In this document: piece after piece, positions 1 to 10,303 of the stretch
Layout of the letters: every line of letters starts with the position of its first letter
How positions within the stretch are numbered: the first letter of the stretch is position 1
Assembly: GCA_022457155.1 (NCBI GenBank)
Contig: JAJGOT010000051.1
Location: forward strand, 1,245,001-1,309,000
DNA from: Cladopsammia gracilis
Lineage: Eukaryota; Cnidaria; Anthozoa; Scleractinia; Dendrophylliidae
Length of the DNA stretch: 64,000 bases
Direction: 5' to 3'
Notes under the pieces: generated by a model
Databases searched by the model: none
What the model was told of the DNA's origin: nothing
The model's input: the letters and a program-made list of their open reading frames with translations, nothing else
Made by a program: the position numbers and the translations under genes

Positions 1-737
1 GAAAACCATGGCCTATAAAAGTCCATGGCCTATGAAAGTCCATGGCCTATGAAAATCCATGGCCTATGAAAAACTATGTCCTATGAAAATCAATTGCCTA
101 TGAAAATCCATGGCCTATATATATATGAAAATCCATGACCTATGAAACCATGGGCTTTAGAAATCCATGTTCTATGAATTTTCAAAGCCCATAGTTTTTC
201 CCTATGCCTATGAAAATCCATGGCCTACGAAAATCCATGGCCTATGAAAAACTATGGCCTATGAAAATCCATGGGCTATGAAAAGCATGGGCTATGAAAA
301 ACCATGGCCTATGAAAATCCATGACCCATGAATTTTCAAAGCCCATAGTTTTTTCCTATGAAAAACTATGGCCTATGAAAATCCATGGCCTACGAAAATC
401 CATGGCCTATGAAAAACTATGGCCTATGAAAAACTATGGCCTATGAAAATCCATGGCCTATTAAAAACTATGGCCTATGAAAATCCATGGCCTATTAAAA
501 ACTATGGCCTATGAAAATCAATGGCCTATAAAAATCCATGAGATATGAAAGCCATGGCCTATAAAAATCCATGACATATGAAAGCCATGGTCTATGAAAA
601 TCCATGGCCTTTAAAAACCATGGCCTATGAAAATCCATTGCCCATGAATTATGAAAGCCCATACTTTTCTCCTTTGAAGAACTATGGCCTTTGAAAATCC
701 ATGGCCTACGAAAATCCATGGCCTATGAAAATCCATG
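1..737 (+). repeat. 17-bp satellite array, block 1
   Basis: Tandem array of a 17-bp unit, core CCATGGCCTATGAAAAT, with variants such as CTATGGCCTATGAAAAA and longer interruptions carrying TTTTCAAAGCCCATAG. The unit contains an NcoI-type palindrome CCATGG. The array is cut off by the window start and ends at a putative LTR remnant. Open frames across it are an artefact of the stop-poor 17-mer. The same array recurs as the left part of the second half of the 3,094-bp duplication. Confidence 0.95.
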
Positions 738-835
738 TGTAACATGCAACGAGTCGAGTCAGCCATGTTTATTTCATACACGAGGTCTAGTCCTGGCCTG
801 GTTACCCAAGCATTCCATAACCCGGCCAGGTTACA
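738..835 (-). repeat. Putative 98-bp LTR remnant, copy 1
   Basis: The segment begins TGTAAC and ends GTTACA on either strand, the TG...CA form of an LTR. On the minus strand it contains an AATAAA. It lies directly between the truncated pol of a Ty3-like element and the satellite, so it could be the element's terminal repeat. Against this, pol-like coding seems to run up to its edge without a clear polypurine tract. A small unrelated insertion is possible. Confidence 0.35.
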
Positions 836-2683
836 GTGTCCCTTTTGTAATCTGGCCACCCCTTAGCAATGAGCACTTGTACCATCTGTAGAGTCTCGTC
901 GACAGCTGTTGCTTGCTTCAAGAGATTCATTTTTTTCGCCAGAAATTGGCATACCTGAGACCAGGCTGTGGATCCTTAATTCCATTTCTTTGTCTGGACA
1001 ATCTTCACTGGGAGGTACAGGAGAAGGATGAGCACGAGACAGCATGTCAGCAATGCATACCTTGGTGCCTGGAACATAATGTAAGTTCAGTTTGTATCTC
1101 AGTAACCTCAGAAGCATAAGCTGAATTCTTGGCGAAGCATTTTGGAGTGGCTTTCGGATTATGGTTTCAAGTGGTTTGTGGTCATTTTGGACTTCAACCT
1201 CTCTTCCATAAATGAAGTGATGAAAGTGTTCAGCAGCAAACGTGACCGCCAATAGCTCTTTCTCGATTTGAAACCATCGTTGCTCAGTCTCAGTAAAAGC
1301 ATGCGAGGCGTAAGCTACTGGCCCTTTATCCTGAAGGAGACAGGCACCTAGCCCAGTAGATGAGGCGTCGGCTTGTATGGTCACCTTCTTGTTTGGGTCA
1401 TTGTAGCGCAGGACTGGTTCACTGCTGAGAACTTCCTTAATCTTATCGACAGCCTGCTGGTGCTCCGGCAACCACTGAAACTCTACATCTTTCTTAAGTA
1501 GTTGCCTAGTAGGACACAGTTGTAGACATGTCTGGGATGAAATCTTTAAAAGAAGCAACGGTGCCCATCAACCTGTGAACATCTTCTTTACTAGCTGGCT
1601 GGGGTAATTCCACCATGGCTTTAACTTTGGCTGGGTCAGGACGGATCCCATCTTCGCTGATGATAGTTCCGAAGTAGAACACTCTTCGTTTCTTGAATTG
1701 AACCTTCTCTGGGTTGAACTTCACGTTTTGCTCTCTTGCCCTTTGCATAACTTTTCGCAGTAGTTGATCGTGCTCCTCTTCTGTCGCACCAGAGATGATC
1801 ATGTCGTTTGCAATGACTTCTATCCCTTGCATATCTCCAAACACTTTGTACACTCTCTTCTGCAGCACCTCCGAAGCAGAACAGATACCGAAAGGCATAC
1901 GCAGGAAGTGGTATCTGCCAAAAGGGGTGTTGAAAACGCACATGTAAGCTTTCTTCACTCAAGGGTACTTGCCAGTAAGAGTCCTTCTGGTCCAGGACTG
2001 TGAAATACTTCTTCCCTCCAAGGCGTGAGATGACATCTTCAAAGGTAGGAATTTGGAAGTTTTTCCTTTTAGTGACTTTGTTTAAGTCCTTGGGATCCAG
2101 GCACAAACGAAGGCTGCCATCTTTCTTTTCCACAATTACAAGGCTATTAACCCAGTTGGTGGGTTTGTCGACTTTGGCAATAATCTCGTCACATTCCATT
2201 TGGGGGGCGCTTTTGTCTTGGCCACATAGAATTCAAGTGCTTCTTCATGATGATTGGTTTTGCAGATCAGGATAGCTTTGCCTTTGTGATCGATGATGTG
2301 ATCCCCATAGGCTCTCAGACAAACATTTGGCAGTTGCAGGTGAGGAGGGTTTTGTAGTTTCTTGAACGTTTTCCAAGATATCACGTTAGCTGAGGCACCT
2401 GTATCGAGCTTCATCTTCACCTTGCTGCCATTTACTTTCACAACAGAGAACCAGGCTGGGTTGTCTTTGGTGCAGATGTTCCGAACATAGAGCAAATCCA
2501 CAAAGAACTCGTCCTCGCTGCTGTCTTGAGTGACCACTTCATTGACATTTGGATGCGCCGTTCTGCACTGGCTGCTAAAGTGGTTTGGACCTCCACATTT
2601 TAGGCATGTTTTTCCCCAAGCTGGGCACTGGTTTCGCGCGTGTGTGGCTCCACACCTTCCACAACTTCTTCTTCTATCACGGC
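836..2683 (-). pseudogene. Degenerate Ty3/gypsy-like gag-pol, copy 1
   Basis: Minus-strand retroelement remnant. In reading order it has zinc-knuckle Cys residues at the gag end, an aspartic protease motif LDTGASAN (about 2390-2410), a reverse transcriptase split over two frames, and an RNase H with the ADAS...DHKPL signature (863-1558). Integrase is absent. The RT catalytic box reads VIANDM where functional relatives have two adjacent Asp, so the first catalytic Asp appears to be Asn. A frameshift falls in RT near 1950. At its gag end the element is cut and fused to a family A fragment at about 2684. It is not expected to be active. It is nearly identical to the copy 3,094 bp downstream. Confidence 0.85.
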
Positions 2684-2993
2684 TTCTGAGTATACCTTAA
2701 TTAGTATCCCTGTCTTGAGTAGCAAACCGCGAAAAAATGCAGGAAAATAACGAGTTTAATTCTCTGCTAGGCACAAGAAAACAACTAAAGTGTTTACCAA
2801 GCTCACGGCTGTGTGGCCGCGAAAAACAAAATTGCTAAGATTCCGGATGTTGTCCAACACGGGCGGGCGTTCGGCGGGCAGACAACGCGCCCGCGAAACA
2901 TTCCGCTAGCCATGACCATGAAAAATCATGGCGTAGGTTCTATGAGTATGGAGCTGCGCAGCCAGGCCTTCGGCCTGGCAATTGCTCCGCTAT
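2684..2993 (+). mobile_element. Family A repeat, 3' terminal fragment
   Basis: The segment from GGCTTCTGAGTAT to GCTCCGCTAT matches the last ~390 bp of the full family A copies at 29855-31033 and 60051-61212. It keeps the terminal hairpin GCCAGGCC-TTC-GGCCTGGC followed by a short tail. Its 5' part is missing, joined abruptly to the broken gag of the Ty3-like element. Its 3' end abuts satellite DNA. Confidence 0.8.
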
Positions 2994-3831
2994 GAAAACC
3001 ATGGCCTATGAAAAACCATGGCCTATGAAAATCTATGGCCTATAAAAATACATGGCTGATGAAAATACATGGCTGATGAAAATCCATGGCCGATGAAAAC
3101 CATGGCCTATAAAAGTCCATGGCCTATGAAAGTCCATGGCCTATGAAAATCCATGGCCTATGAAAAACTATGTCCTATGAAAATCAATTGCCTATGAAAA
3201 TCCATGGCCTATATATATATGAAAATCCATGACCTATGAAACCATGGGCTTTAGAAATCCATGTTCTATGAATTTTCAAAGCCCATAGTTTTTCCCTATG
3301 CCTATGAAAATCCATGGCCTACGAAAATCCATGGCCTATGAAAAACTATGGCCTATGAAAATCCATGGGCTATGAAAAGCATGGGCTATGAAAAACCATG
3401 GCCTATGAAAATCCATGACCCATGAATTTTCAAAGCCCATAGTTTTTTCCTATGAAAAACTATGGCCTATGAAAATCCATGGCCTACGAAAATCCATGGC
3501 CTATGAAAAACTATGGCCTATGAAAAACTATGGCCTATGAAAATCCATGGCCTATTAAAAACTATGGCCTATGAAAATCCATGGCCTATTAAAAACTATG
3601 GCCTATGAAAATCAATGGCCTATAAAAATCCATGAGATATGAAAGCCATGGCCTATAAAAATCCATGACATATGAAAGCCATGGTCTATGAAAATCCATG
3701 GCCTTTAAAAACCATGGCCTATGAAAATCCATTGCCCATGAATTATGAAAGCCCATACTTTTCTCCTTTGAAGAACTATGGCCTTTGAAAATCCATGGCC
3801 TACGAAAATCCATGGCCTATGAAAATCCATG
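2994..3831 (+). repeat. 17-bp satellite array, block 2
   Basis: Same unit and orientation as the first block. From 3095 it is the duplicate of positions 1-737. The first ~100 bp (2994-3094) carry variants ('ggctgatgaaaatacat') not seen at the start of the window. Confidence 0.95.
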
Positions 3832-5777
3832 TGTAACATGCAACGAGTCGAGTCAGCCATGTTTATTTCATACACGAGGTCTAGTCCTGGCCTGGTTACC
3901 CAAGCATTCCATAACCCGGCCAGGTTACAGTGTCCCTTTTGTAATCTGGCCACCCCTTAGCAATGAGCACTTGTACCATCTGTAGAGTCTCGTCGACAGC
4001 TGTTGCTTGCTTCAAGAGATTCATTTTTTTCGCCAGAAATTGGCATACCTGAGACCAGGCTGTGGATCCTTAATTCCATTTCTTTGTCTGGACAATCTTC
4101 ACTGGGAGGTACAGGAGAAGGATGAGCACGAGACAGCATGTCAGCAATGCATACCTTGGTGCCTGGAACATAATGTAAGTTCAGTTTGTATCTCAGTAAC
4201 CTCAGAAGCATAAGCTGAATTCTTGGCGAAGCATTTTGGAGTGGCTTTCGGATTATGGTTTCAAGTGGTTTGTGGTCATTTTGGACTTCAACCTCTCTTC
4301 CATAAATGAAGTGATGAAAGTGTTCAGCAGCAAACGTGACCGCCAATAGCTCTTTCTCGATTTGAAACCATCGTTGCTCAGTCTCAGTAAAAGCATGCGA
4401 GGCGTAAGCTACTGGCCCTTTATCCTGAAGGAGACAGGCACCTAGCCCAGTAGATGAGGCGTCGGCTTGTATGGTCACCTTCTTGTTTGGGTCATTGTAG
4501 CGCAGGACTGGTTCACTGCTCAGAACTTCCTTAATCTTATCGACAGCCTGCTGGTGCTCCGGCAACCACTGAAACTCTACATCTTTCTTAAGTAGTTGCC
4601 TAGTAGGACACAGTTGTAGACATGTCTGGGATGAAATCTTTAAAAGAAGCAACGGTGCCCATCAACCTGTGAACATCTTCTTTACTAGCTGGCTGGGGTA
4701 ATTCCACCATGGCTTTAACTTTGGCTGGGTCAGGACGGATCCCATCTTCGCTGATGATAGTTCCGAAGTAGAACACTCTTCGTTTCTTGAATTGAACCTT
4801 CTCTGGGTTGAACTTCACGTTTTGCTCTCTTGCCCTTTGCATAACTTTTCGCAGTAGTTGATCGTGCTCCTCTTCTGTCGTACCAGAGATGATCATGTCG
4901 TTTGCAATGACTTCTATCCCTTGCATATCTCCAAACACTTTGTACACTCTCTTCTGCAGCACCTCCGAAGCAGAACAGATACCGAAAGGCATACGCAGGA
5001 AGTGGTATCTGCCAAAAGGGGTGTTGAAAACGCACATGTAAGCTTTCTTCACTCAAGGGTACTTGCCAGTAAGAGTCCTTCTGGTCCAGGACTGTGAAAT
5101 ACTTCTTCCCTCCAAGGCGTGAGATGACATCTTCAAAGGTAGGAATTTGGAAGTTTTTCCTTTTAGTGACTTTGTTTAAGTCCTTGGGATCCAGGCACAA
5201 ACGAAGGCTGCCATCTTTCTTTTCCACAATTACAAGGCTATTAACCCAGTTGGTGGGTTTGTCGACTTTGGCAATAATCTCGTCACATTCCATTTGGGGG
5301 GCGCTTTTGTCTTGGCCACATAGAATTCAAGTGCTTCTTCATGATGATTGGTTTTGCAGATCAGGATAGCTTTGCCTTTGTGATCGATGATGTGATCCCC
5401 ATAGGCTCTCAGACAAACATTTGGCAGTTGCAGGTGAGGAGGGTTTTGTAGTTTCTTGAACGTTTTCCAAGATATCACGTTAGCTGAGGCACCTGTATCG
5501 AGCTTCATCTTCACCTTGCTGCCATTTACTTTCACAACAGAGAACCAGGCTGGGTTGTCTTTGGTGCAGATGTTCCGAACATAGAGCAAATCCACAAAGA
5601 ACTCGTCCTCGCTGCTGTCTTGAGTGACCACTTCATTGACATTTGGATGCGCCGTTCTGCACTGGCTGCTAAAGTGGTTTGGACCTCCACATTTTAGGCA
5701 TGTTTTTCCCCAAGCTGGGCACTGGTTTCGCGCGTGTGTGGCTCCACACCTTCCACAACTTCTTCTTCTATCACAGT
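3095..5777. repeat. Segmental tandem duplication, right copy
   Basis: Right-hand copy of the unit beginning at position 1, offset 3,094 bp. It continues past the homology break into gag sequence that the left copy lost. Confidence 0.9.
3832..3929 (-). repeat. Putative 98-bp LTR remnant, copy 2
   Basis: Duplicate of 738-835, with TGTAAC and GTTACA ends and an internal AATAAA on the minus strand. The same doubt applies: it may be a short LTR or a small unrelated insertion at the point where pol was truncated. Confidence 0.35.
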
Positions 5778-5998
5778 TTTGGGTGTCTCCTCGAAATCGG
5801 CCTTGCTTGCCACCTTTTGGAGTTCGGCCTTTATTTGGATGATTCGTGTTGAGTGCGTCTACTTCGTTGTCATTCGACTTGTGGGCACCTTTCATGTTTA
5901 CGAATTCTTTGTGCCAATTCCAAAGATCGAGATATATCAACAGCTTTCTGCAGGTCAAGTTTCGGTTCACGCAACAGTCGCTCCTTCACCGCGTTTAT
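3930..5998 (-). pseudogene. Degenerate Ty3/gypsy-like gag-pol, copy 2
   Basis: More complete than copy 1. An open stretch at 5230-5970 carries the gag end with two Cys-rich knuckles (CGRCGATH..., CLKCGGPNHFSSQC) and the aspartic protease LDTGASAN. RT follows in two frames (4730-5293 and 4600-5052), then RNase H (3957-4652). Integrase is missing. The RT box again reads VIANDM. A further frameshift lies near 5950, beyond which gag-like coding continues towards 5998, where a satellite array begins abruptly. Dead remnant, reading frames broken at several points. Confidence 0.85.
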
Positions 5999-6718
5999 CC
6001 ACGTTCTATGATAAACTATGGCCTATGAAAATCTATGTTATGGCCTATGAAAAGCATGGGCTATGATAATTCATGATGTATGAAAAAGATGCCCTATGAA
6101 AATCAATGGCCTATAAAAAGCCATGGCATATGAAAGCCATGACCTATGAAAATCGATGGCCCGTATATGAGAATCAATGGCCTATGAAAACCACGGGCTT
6201 TGGAAATCCATGTTCTTTGAAAACAATGGGCTTTGAAAATTCATGGGCGATGGGCTATGAAAATCCATGGCCTATGAAAGGCATGGGCTTCAAAAATCCA
6301 TGGCCTATGAAAAACCGTGGCCTGTGAAAATCCATGGCCTGTGAAAATCCATGGCCTATGAAAAACCATGGCCTATGAAAATCCATGGCCCATGAATTTT
6401 CAAAGCCCATGGTTTTTTCCTATGAAAAACTAAGGCCTATGAAAATCCGTGGCCTATGAAAACCGCCATGGCCTATAAAAATCCATCGCCCATGAATTTT
6501 CAAAGCCCATAGTGTTTTCCTATGAAAAACTATGGCCTATGAAAATCAATGCCTATAAAAATCCATGACATATGAAAGCCATGGCCTAACAATCCATGGC
6601 CTATAAAAACCATGGCCTATGAAAATCCATTGGCTATGAATTATCAAAGCTCATACTTTTTTCCTTTGAAGAACTATGGCCTACGAAAATCCATGGCCTA
6701 TGAAAATCCATGGCCTCC
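5999..6718 (+). repeat. 17-bp satellite array, block 3
   Basis: The array starts abruptly inside gag with TCCACGTTCTATGATAAAC and then the 17-bp units. The first ~140 bp are nearly the same as the start of the array at 9972, so the left edge is conserved between two sites. It ends near 6718, where TATGGG-rich sequence begins. Confidence 0.9.
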
Positions 6719-7146
6719 CTTACCAAACCAAGTGGTATGGGCCATATATGGCCCAAGTATGGAAATGGTATGGTATGAACTATGGCCTTGCTATGGGCTA
6801 TATATGGATTTTGTATGATTTTCCATATGAAACCCATAGTTGCAGTTGTCTTCTGAAGTTTTATAATTCCACTGTCCTTTTCTATGGGATTTCTACGTAT
6901 TTCACACCGCTCCATACATTCTCCATAGTATCTAGCATGGGAATGCTATGGCTTAGCCCCATACCAAAACCATATATGATTCCGGACCCGGCACTATGGG
7001 ATTGCTATGGGTTCTTCACCTGCCCATACCATACCCATATATAATAGAGAGACTGGCATGTTATACGGGAATACTATCGGTTTTTCACCTGCCCATACCA
7101 TTCCCATATTAAATAGAGAGACTGGTATCTGATGTGGGAATACCAT
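6719..7146. repeat. TATGG-rich low-complexity DNA and 68-bp tandem units
   Basis: 6719-7007 is rich in tatgg/ccata with several short palindromes. From about 7008 a ~68-bp unit is tandemly repeated, recognisable by 'ttcacctgcccatacca' and 'atagagagactgg'. It has two units to 7146 and a third, interrupted, continuing at 7312-7361. No gene is credible here. Confidence 0.7.
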
Positions 7147-7311
7147 GCAGGGTTGTCAAAAGTAGCCGGCTGCCGGCGAAAATCACCACCTTTGTTATCT
7201 CGGCCGGCTACTCAGCTGGGCTGTTCTTTAGAAGAGATGGTCTTTTCCCCGACATTGGCCGCCTACTCCAACAATACAGTCAGCTACTTCGAAACTTTAT
7301 GACAACCCTGG
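7147..7311. mobile_element. hAT-like MITE
   Basis: About 165 bp bounded by an 11-bp inverted repeat CAGGGTTGTCA/TGACAACCCTG. It interrupts the third 68-bp tandem unit. Flanks read aataccatg and aatactatg, an imperfect 8-9 bp target duplication as expected for hAT elements. The superfamily assignment is inference from the TIR start and duplication size. No coding capacity. Confidence 0.65.
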
Positions 7312-7361
7312 AATACTATGGATATTTCACCTGCCCACCATTCCCATTTGAAGAGATAACA

Positions 7362-8183
7362 AGCTTCAAGGAAATGTATTTAATAAATACTCTTCCGATC
7401 AATCATTCTCTACACATTTAAGAAAAAAATAACAACTGACTGAAACATTTAAAAATATAGTAAATATGAAAATGATTTGTCGTTAACACATAAAAATACT
7501 CTGAAAACTTTGAATATTGAAATATATTGAATATTTAAACTGGTTTCATCATTTAACTAACAATCCATGTAAGAAGTAGGCAATTCTCTATTGTTCCACT
7601 GCATTTCGCCTTCCCCACATAAGAATGTTTAGATTTTCGTACTGAGAATACGTCAACCTATGGACAACATGGTTTTGAAATAAAATTTACTGAAACTTTA
7701 TTTTAAAGCGATGTTTCTTTTGTGTTACAAGATTTCATCCAATCGTGAGACTCCAAAACAATGGCCAAGAAAGACTTCTAATTTTCCATATTCCCCACAT
7801 AGAATTTTTGTTGCATTAAAAATCACAATATTTTTCACTAAAAGGGAATCAATTAGTAAACTAGAGATAAATAAATGCACTGCCTGATGAAGTTATGGTA
7901 GATTTTCATGTTTTAGCCAATGAGGTGGACGGTTTCAACAATAGCACAATTCACACGTTTTTGCATTCCATGCATTTGGGTTGCCTACTTCTTACACGGA
8001 TTGTTACTTAAAAATGTAATATAATAAAGATGAAATGATTTTGTAATTAAAATATAAAAACATTCCAAAATCTTTGGAAATCAAATTTACGTTGCTAAAA
8101 GATTTCTAAAAAAATAAAATAAAATTATACTTTGTTCCTGAAAAGCTTAATTCTTTGCATAAAAATATAAACAAAAGAAATCG
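7362..8183. other. No recognisable gene
   Basis: AT-rich sequence without a usable open frame. A short motif ('caatccatgtaagaagtaggca' region near 7561) reappears inverted near 7984-8006, suggesting a degraded inverted repeat of about 440 bp. Nothing else can be supported. Confidence 0.4.
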
Positions 8184-9713
8184 TTACTGTCTTGGTGTGG
8201 TAGTACGGCCTCGTGGTGGCCTTCTTGCCTCCACACACTCCATATTTATCTTTTGTATCACTTGGCTGGGTGTAGGCCCATCCTTAGAAAATTTGGAAGA
8301 CTTTCCCTAAAGAAAAAAAAGTATTAATTATAACCTGTTTAGTTTTGTATACAATATTTTTTATTCAGCTGAAGTTTTTAATTTCTGATTCATTTTTACT
8401 CATTTTTCACACCAAATGATGGAAAACTGAGACTTATATAAGGCCTGTTTCAAACATTGAACTTTTCATGTGCTAAATTCAATGCTAATGAGAAAAAAAG
8501 CTATGTTCTCGCTCTTTTGCATTAGATTTGGCACATGAAAAGTTCGATGTTTGAAACAGGCCAAAGGGTAACTAATTGACAGAATACAATTCATGTGGGA
8601 ATCTGAGTTATGAGACAAGACAAAAAAGCTAAGTGTGGGCACAAAATAACTCTGCCAAGCAAAGGAGATTTAGCTGTCTATTATCATGGAATGTTTTTTT
8701 TTTTTTTTGCAACTTACCAATAAGTGCCTGTATAATAATGACATTTAACGGCTGGTGGCCATTGCTATTTCTTTGATTGCCCATTGCACAAGAGGCAGCA
8801 AGGGTGTCTTTATCAAAAAACATATCAATGGCTGCATTGATATACCCATGCCAGCTCTTAAGCGCTGAGCAATAAGCTCGCTGGGGTGAATACCAGAACA
8901 CCCCCGACCCCTCCATTACTTCCACCATCTGAAAAATAAAAAAGAATTAAATGGTAGTTATAAGTTATATGCATGTGTGCAATGTTTATTTCTGTCCATT
9001 CCAAACCTAGGGTTGGGTGCACAATCGAAAAGTAAATTGAAAGAACATTAGTGTTGAAGACAAGTTGAATTCTGATGATTGTTTTGATCTTCCTTAGTCA
9101 AAGTAAAGCATTCCATTCAAAAGGAAAAAGCTACAATTTTGTTTATGTTTAACCTTAAGGAAGTTCTGTAGATATGGCTGGCTCTTTCCTCAACAAGATA
9201 ATTGAAGGGCTCCCGGCAGGAACGTCCTAAGTACTGTTCTTGGTAACTTTCACTAATTGTATGTTTTAGGCCTTTAAAAGCACAGTTTTGTCAAATAAAT
9301 GATTTACACCCTATGTATCTTTTCAAAAAAATTATTCTGTTCGAAGATAGAAGATTTGTTGGCGTGCCTGCATGGTTTAAATCCTTTCAGTCATAATTTT
9401 GGCTATTTTTGGCAAGCGAGACCCTTTTGATTGAGGCTAAAAATCCATTAGATTTCAGTGAAAATTTTCCAAAAACGTACTTGGGACCTTATTGTCAGGA
9501 GCCCATCAATTAGCTAATTATTGGCTTTATACCTAATTTATAGCAAGGACATCATGAAAAAGAGCTGTAACATAAATTCACCACAGTTTGCCCAAAAAAT
9601 CTCAGACATAATTCCTAAAATAACGTTTACCCTATACTCCGTAGCCAAAGTGGTGTCCAGAACTCCAGCAGGGGGTCTATTCTTAATAATTTCTCCAACC
9701 GCCTTCGCCTTCA
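8184..9713 (-). pseudogene. BEN-domain-like gene, exons on minus strand, possibly broken
   Basis: Three exon-like blocks with splice consensus on the minus strand: 9631-9713 (acceptor TTTGCAG, donor GTAAAC), 8718-8928 (acceptor TTTTTCAG, donor GTAAGT) and 8184-8306 (acceptor TTTCTTTAG, then a stop). The middle block encodes LKSWHGYINAAIDMFFDKDT followed by LAAS, which resembles the core of BEN domains. The last block encodes IQKINMECVEARRPP, like the end of a BEN domain, with a basic tail. BEN domains bind DNA or chromatin proteins. The middle exon ends in phase 1, but the last exon is open only in phase 0, so either a small exon is missing or the copy is broken. No start exon was found; satellite DNA begins upstream. 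Confidence 0.5.
8442..8562. mobile_element. Fold-back MITE
   Basis: About 121 bp forming one long hairpin. The arm GGCCTGTTTCAAACATTGAA... is mirrored by ...GTTTGAAACAGGCC. It resembles the GGCCCGGTT... fold-backs at 28818 and 31857 in layout and in the internal 'aatgcaaatgag'-like stretch. It lies in the last intron of the BEN-like gene. Confidence 0.8.
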
Positions 9714-9971
9714 CTGCAAAAAAAAAAGTGAGTATGAGCTGTTAAAAAAATGAATCATACAATAGATTCAGTTTTTACTGTTAACTTACACTGTGCTTAC
9801 AAATGGATTCCATGCACATGGAAAACAGACAAGTGCTAATGCTAGAAAGCTTATCTAGCTTTAATAAAGTTTAATTCTGTTCTATTCAAATGTGCTCCTG
9901 GTTATGTCACAAGCTCATTATCCCCAGTTTCCCACTGTGAAGAAAAATATGTCAAGTCACAATATATTTTT
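9714..9971. other. No recognisable gene
   Basis: AT-rich flank between the BEN-like exons and the large satellite array. No open frame, repeat or RNA gene can be supported. Confidence 0.4.
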
Positions 9972-10303
9972 TCCACGTTCTATGATAAACTATGGCCTAT
10001 GAAAATCCATGTTATGGCCTATGAAAAGCATGGGCTATGATAATTCTTGATGTATGAAAAAGATGCCCTATGAAAATCAAATGGCCTATAAAAATCCATC
10101 GCATATGAAAGCCATGACCTATGAAAATCCATCGCCCATGAATTTTCAAAGCCCATACTTTTTTCCTATGAAAAACTATGGCCTATGAAAATCCATGCCC
10201 TATGAAAAACCATGACCTATGAAAATCCATGTTCTATGAAAACTATGGGCTTTGAAAATTCATGGGCAATGGCCTATGAAAATCCATGGCGTATGAAAAC
10301 TAT
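9972..10303 (+). repeat. 17-bp satellite array, block 4 (forward)
   Basis: Starts with TCCACGTTCTATGATAAAC, the same edge as the block at 5999, and runs in forward orientation to a head-to-head switch at about 10303 (TATGAAAAC-TATG-GTTTTTCATA). Confidence 0.9.

Larger units (their letters stand above)
1..2683. repeat. Segmental tandem duplication, left copy
   Basis: Positions 1-2683 match 3095-5777 essentially base for base (satellite, LTR-like remnant and broken pol). Only isolated differences were seen, for example C to T at 1790/4884 and G to C at 1428/4522. The offset is 3,094 bp. The match ends where the left copy runs into the family A fragment while the right copy continues into gag. 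This is either a very recent duplication or an assembly artefact. Confidence 0.9.

Noticed and set aside
495..859. Open frames repeating MDFHRPW / MAYENPWPMK motifs, here and across all satellite blocks
   Set aside because: The 17-bp unit is not a multiple of three and lacks stops in several frames, so it reads as a 17-residue periodic peptide. No initiation, splice or conservation evidence supports coding.
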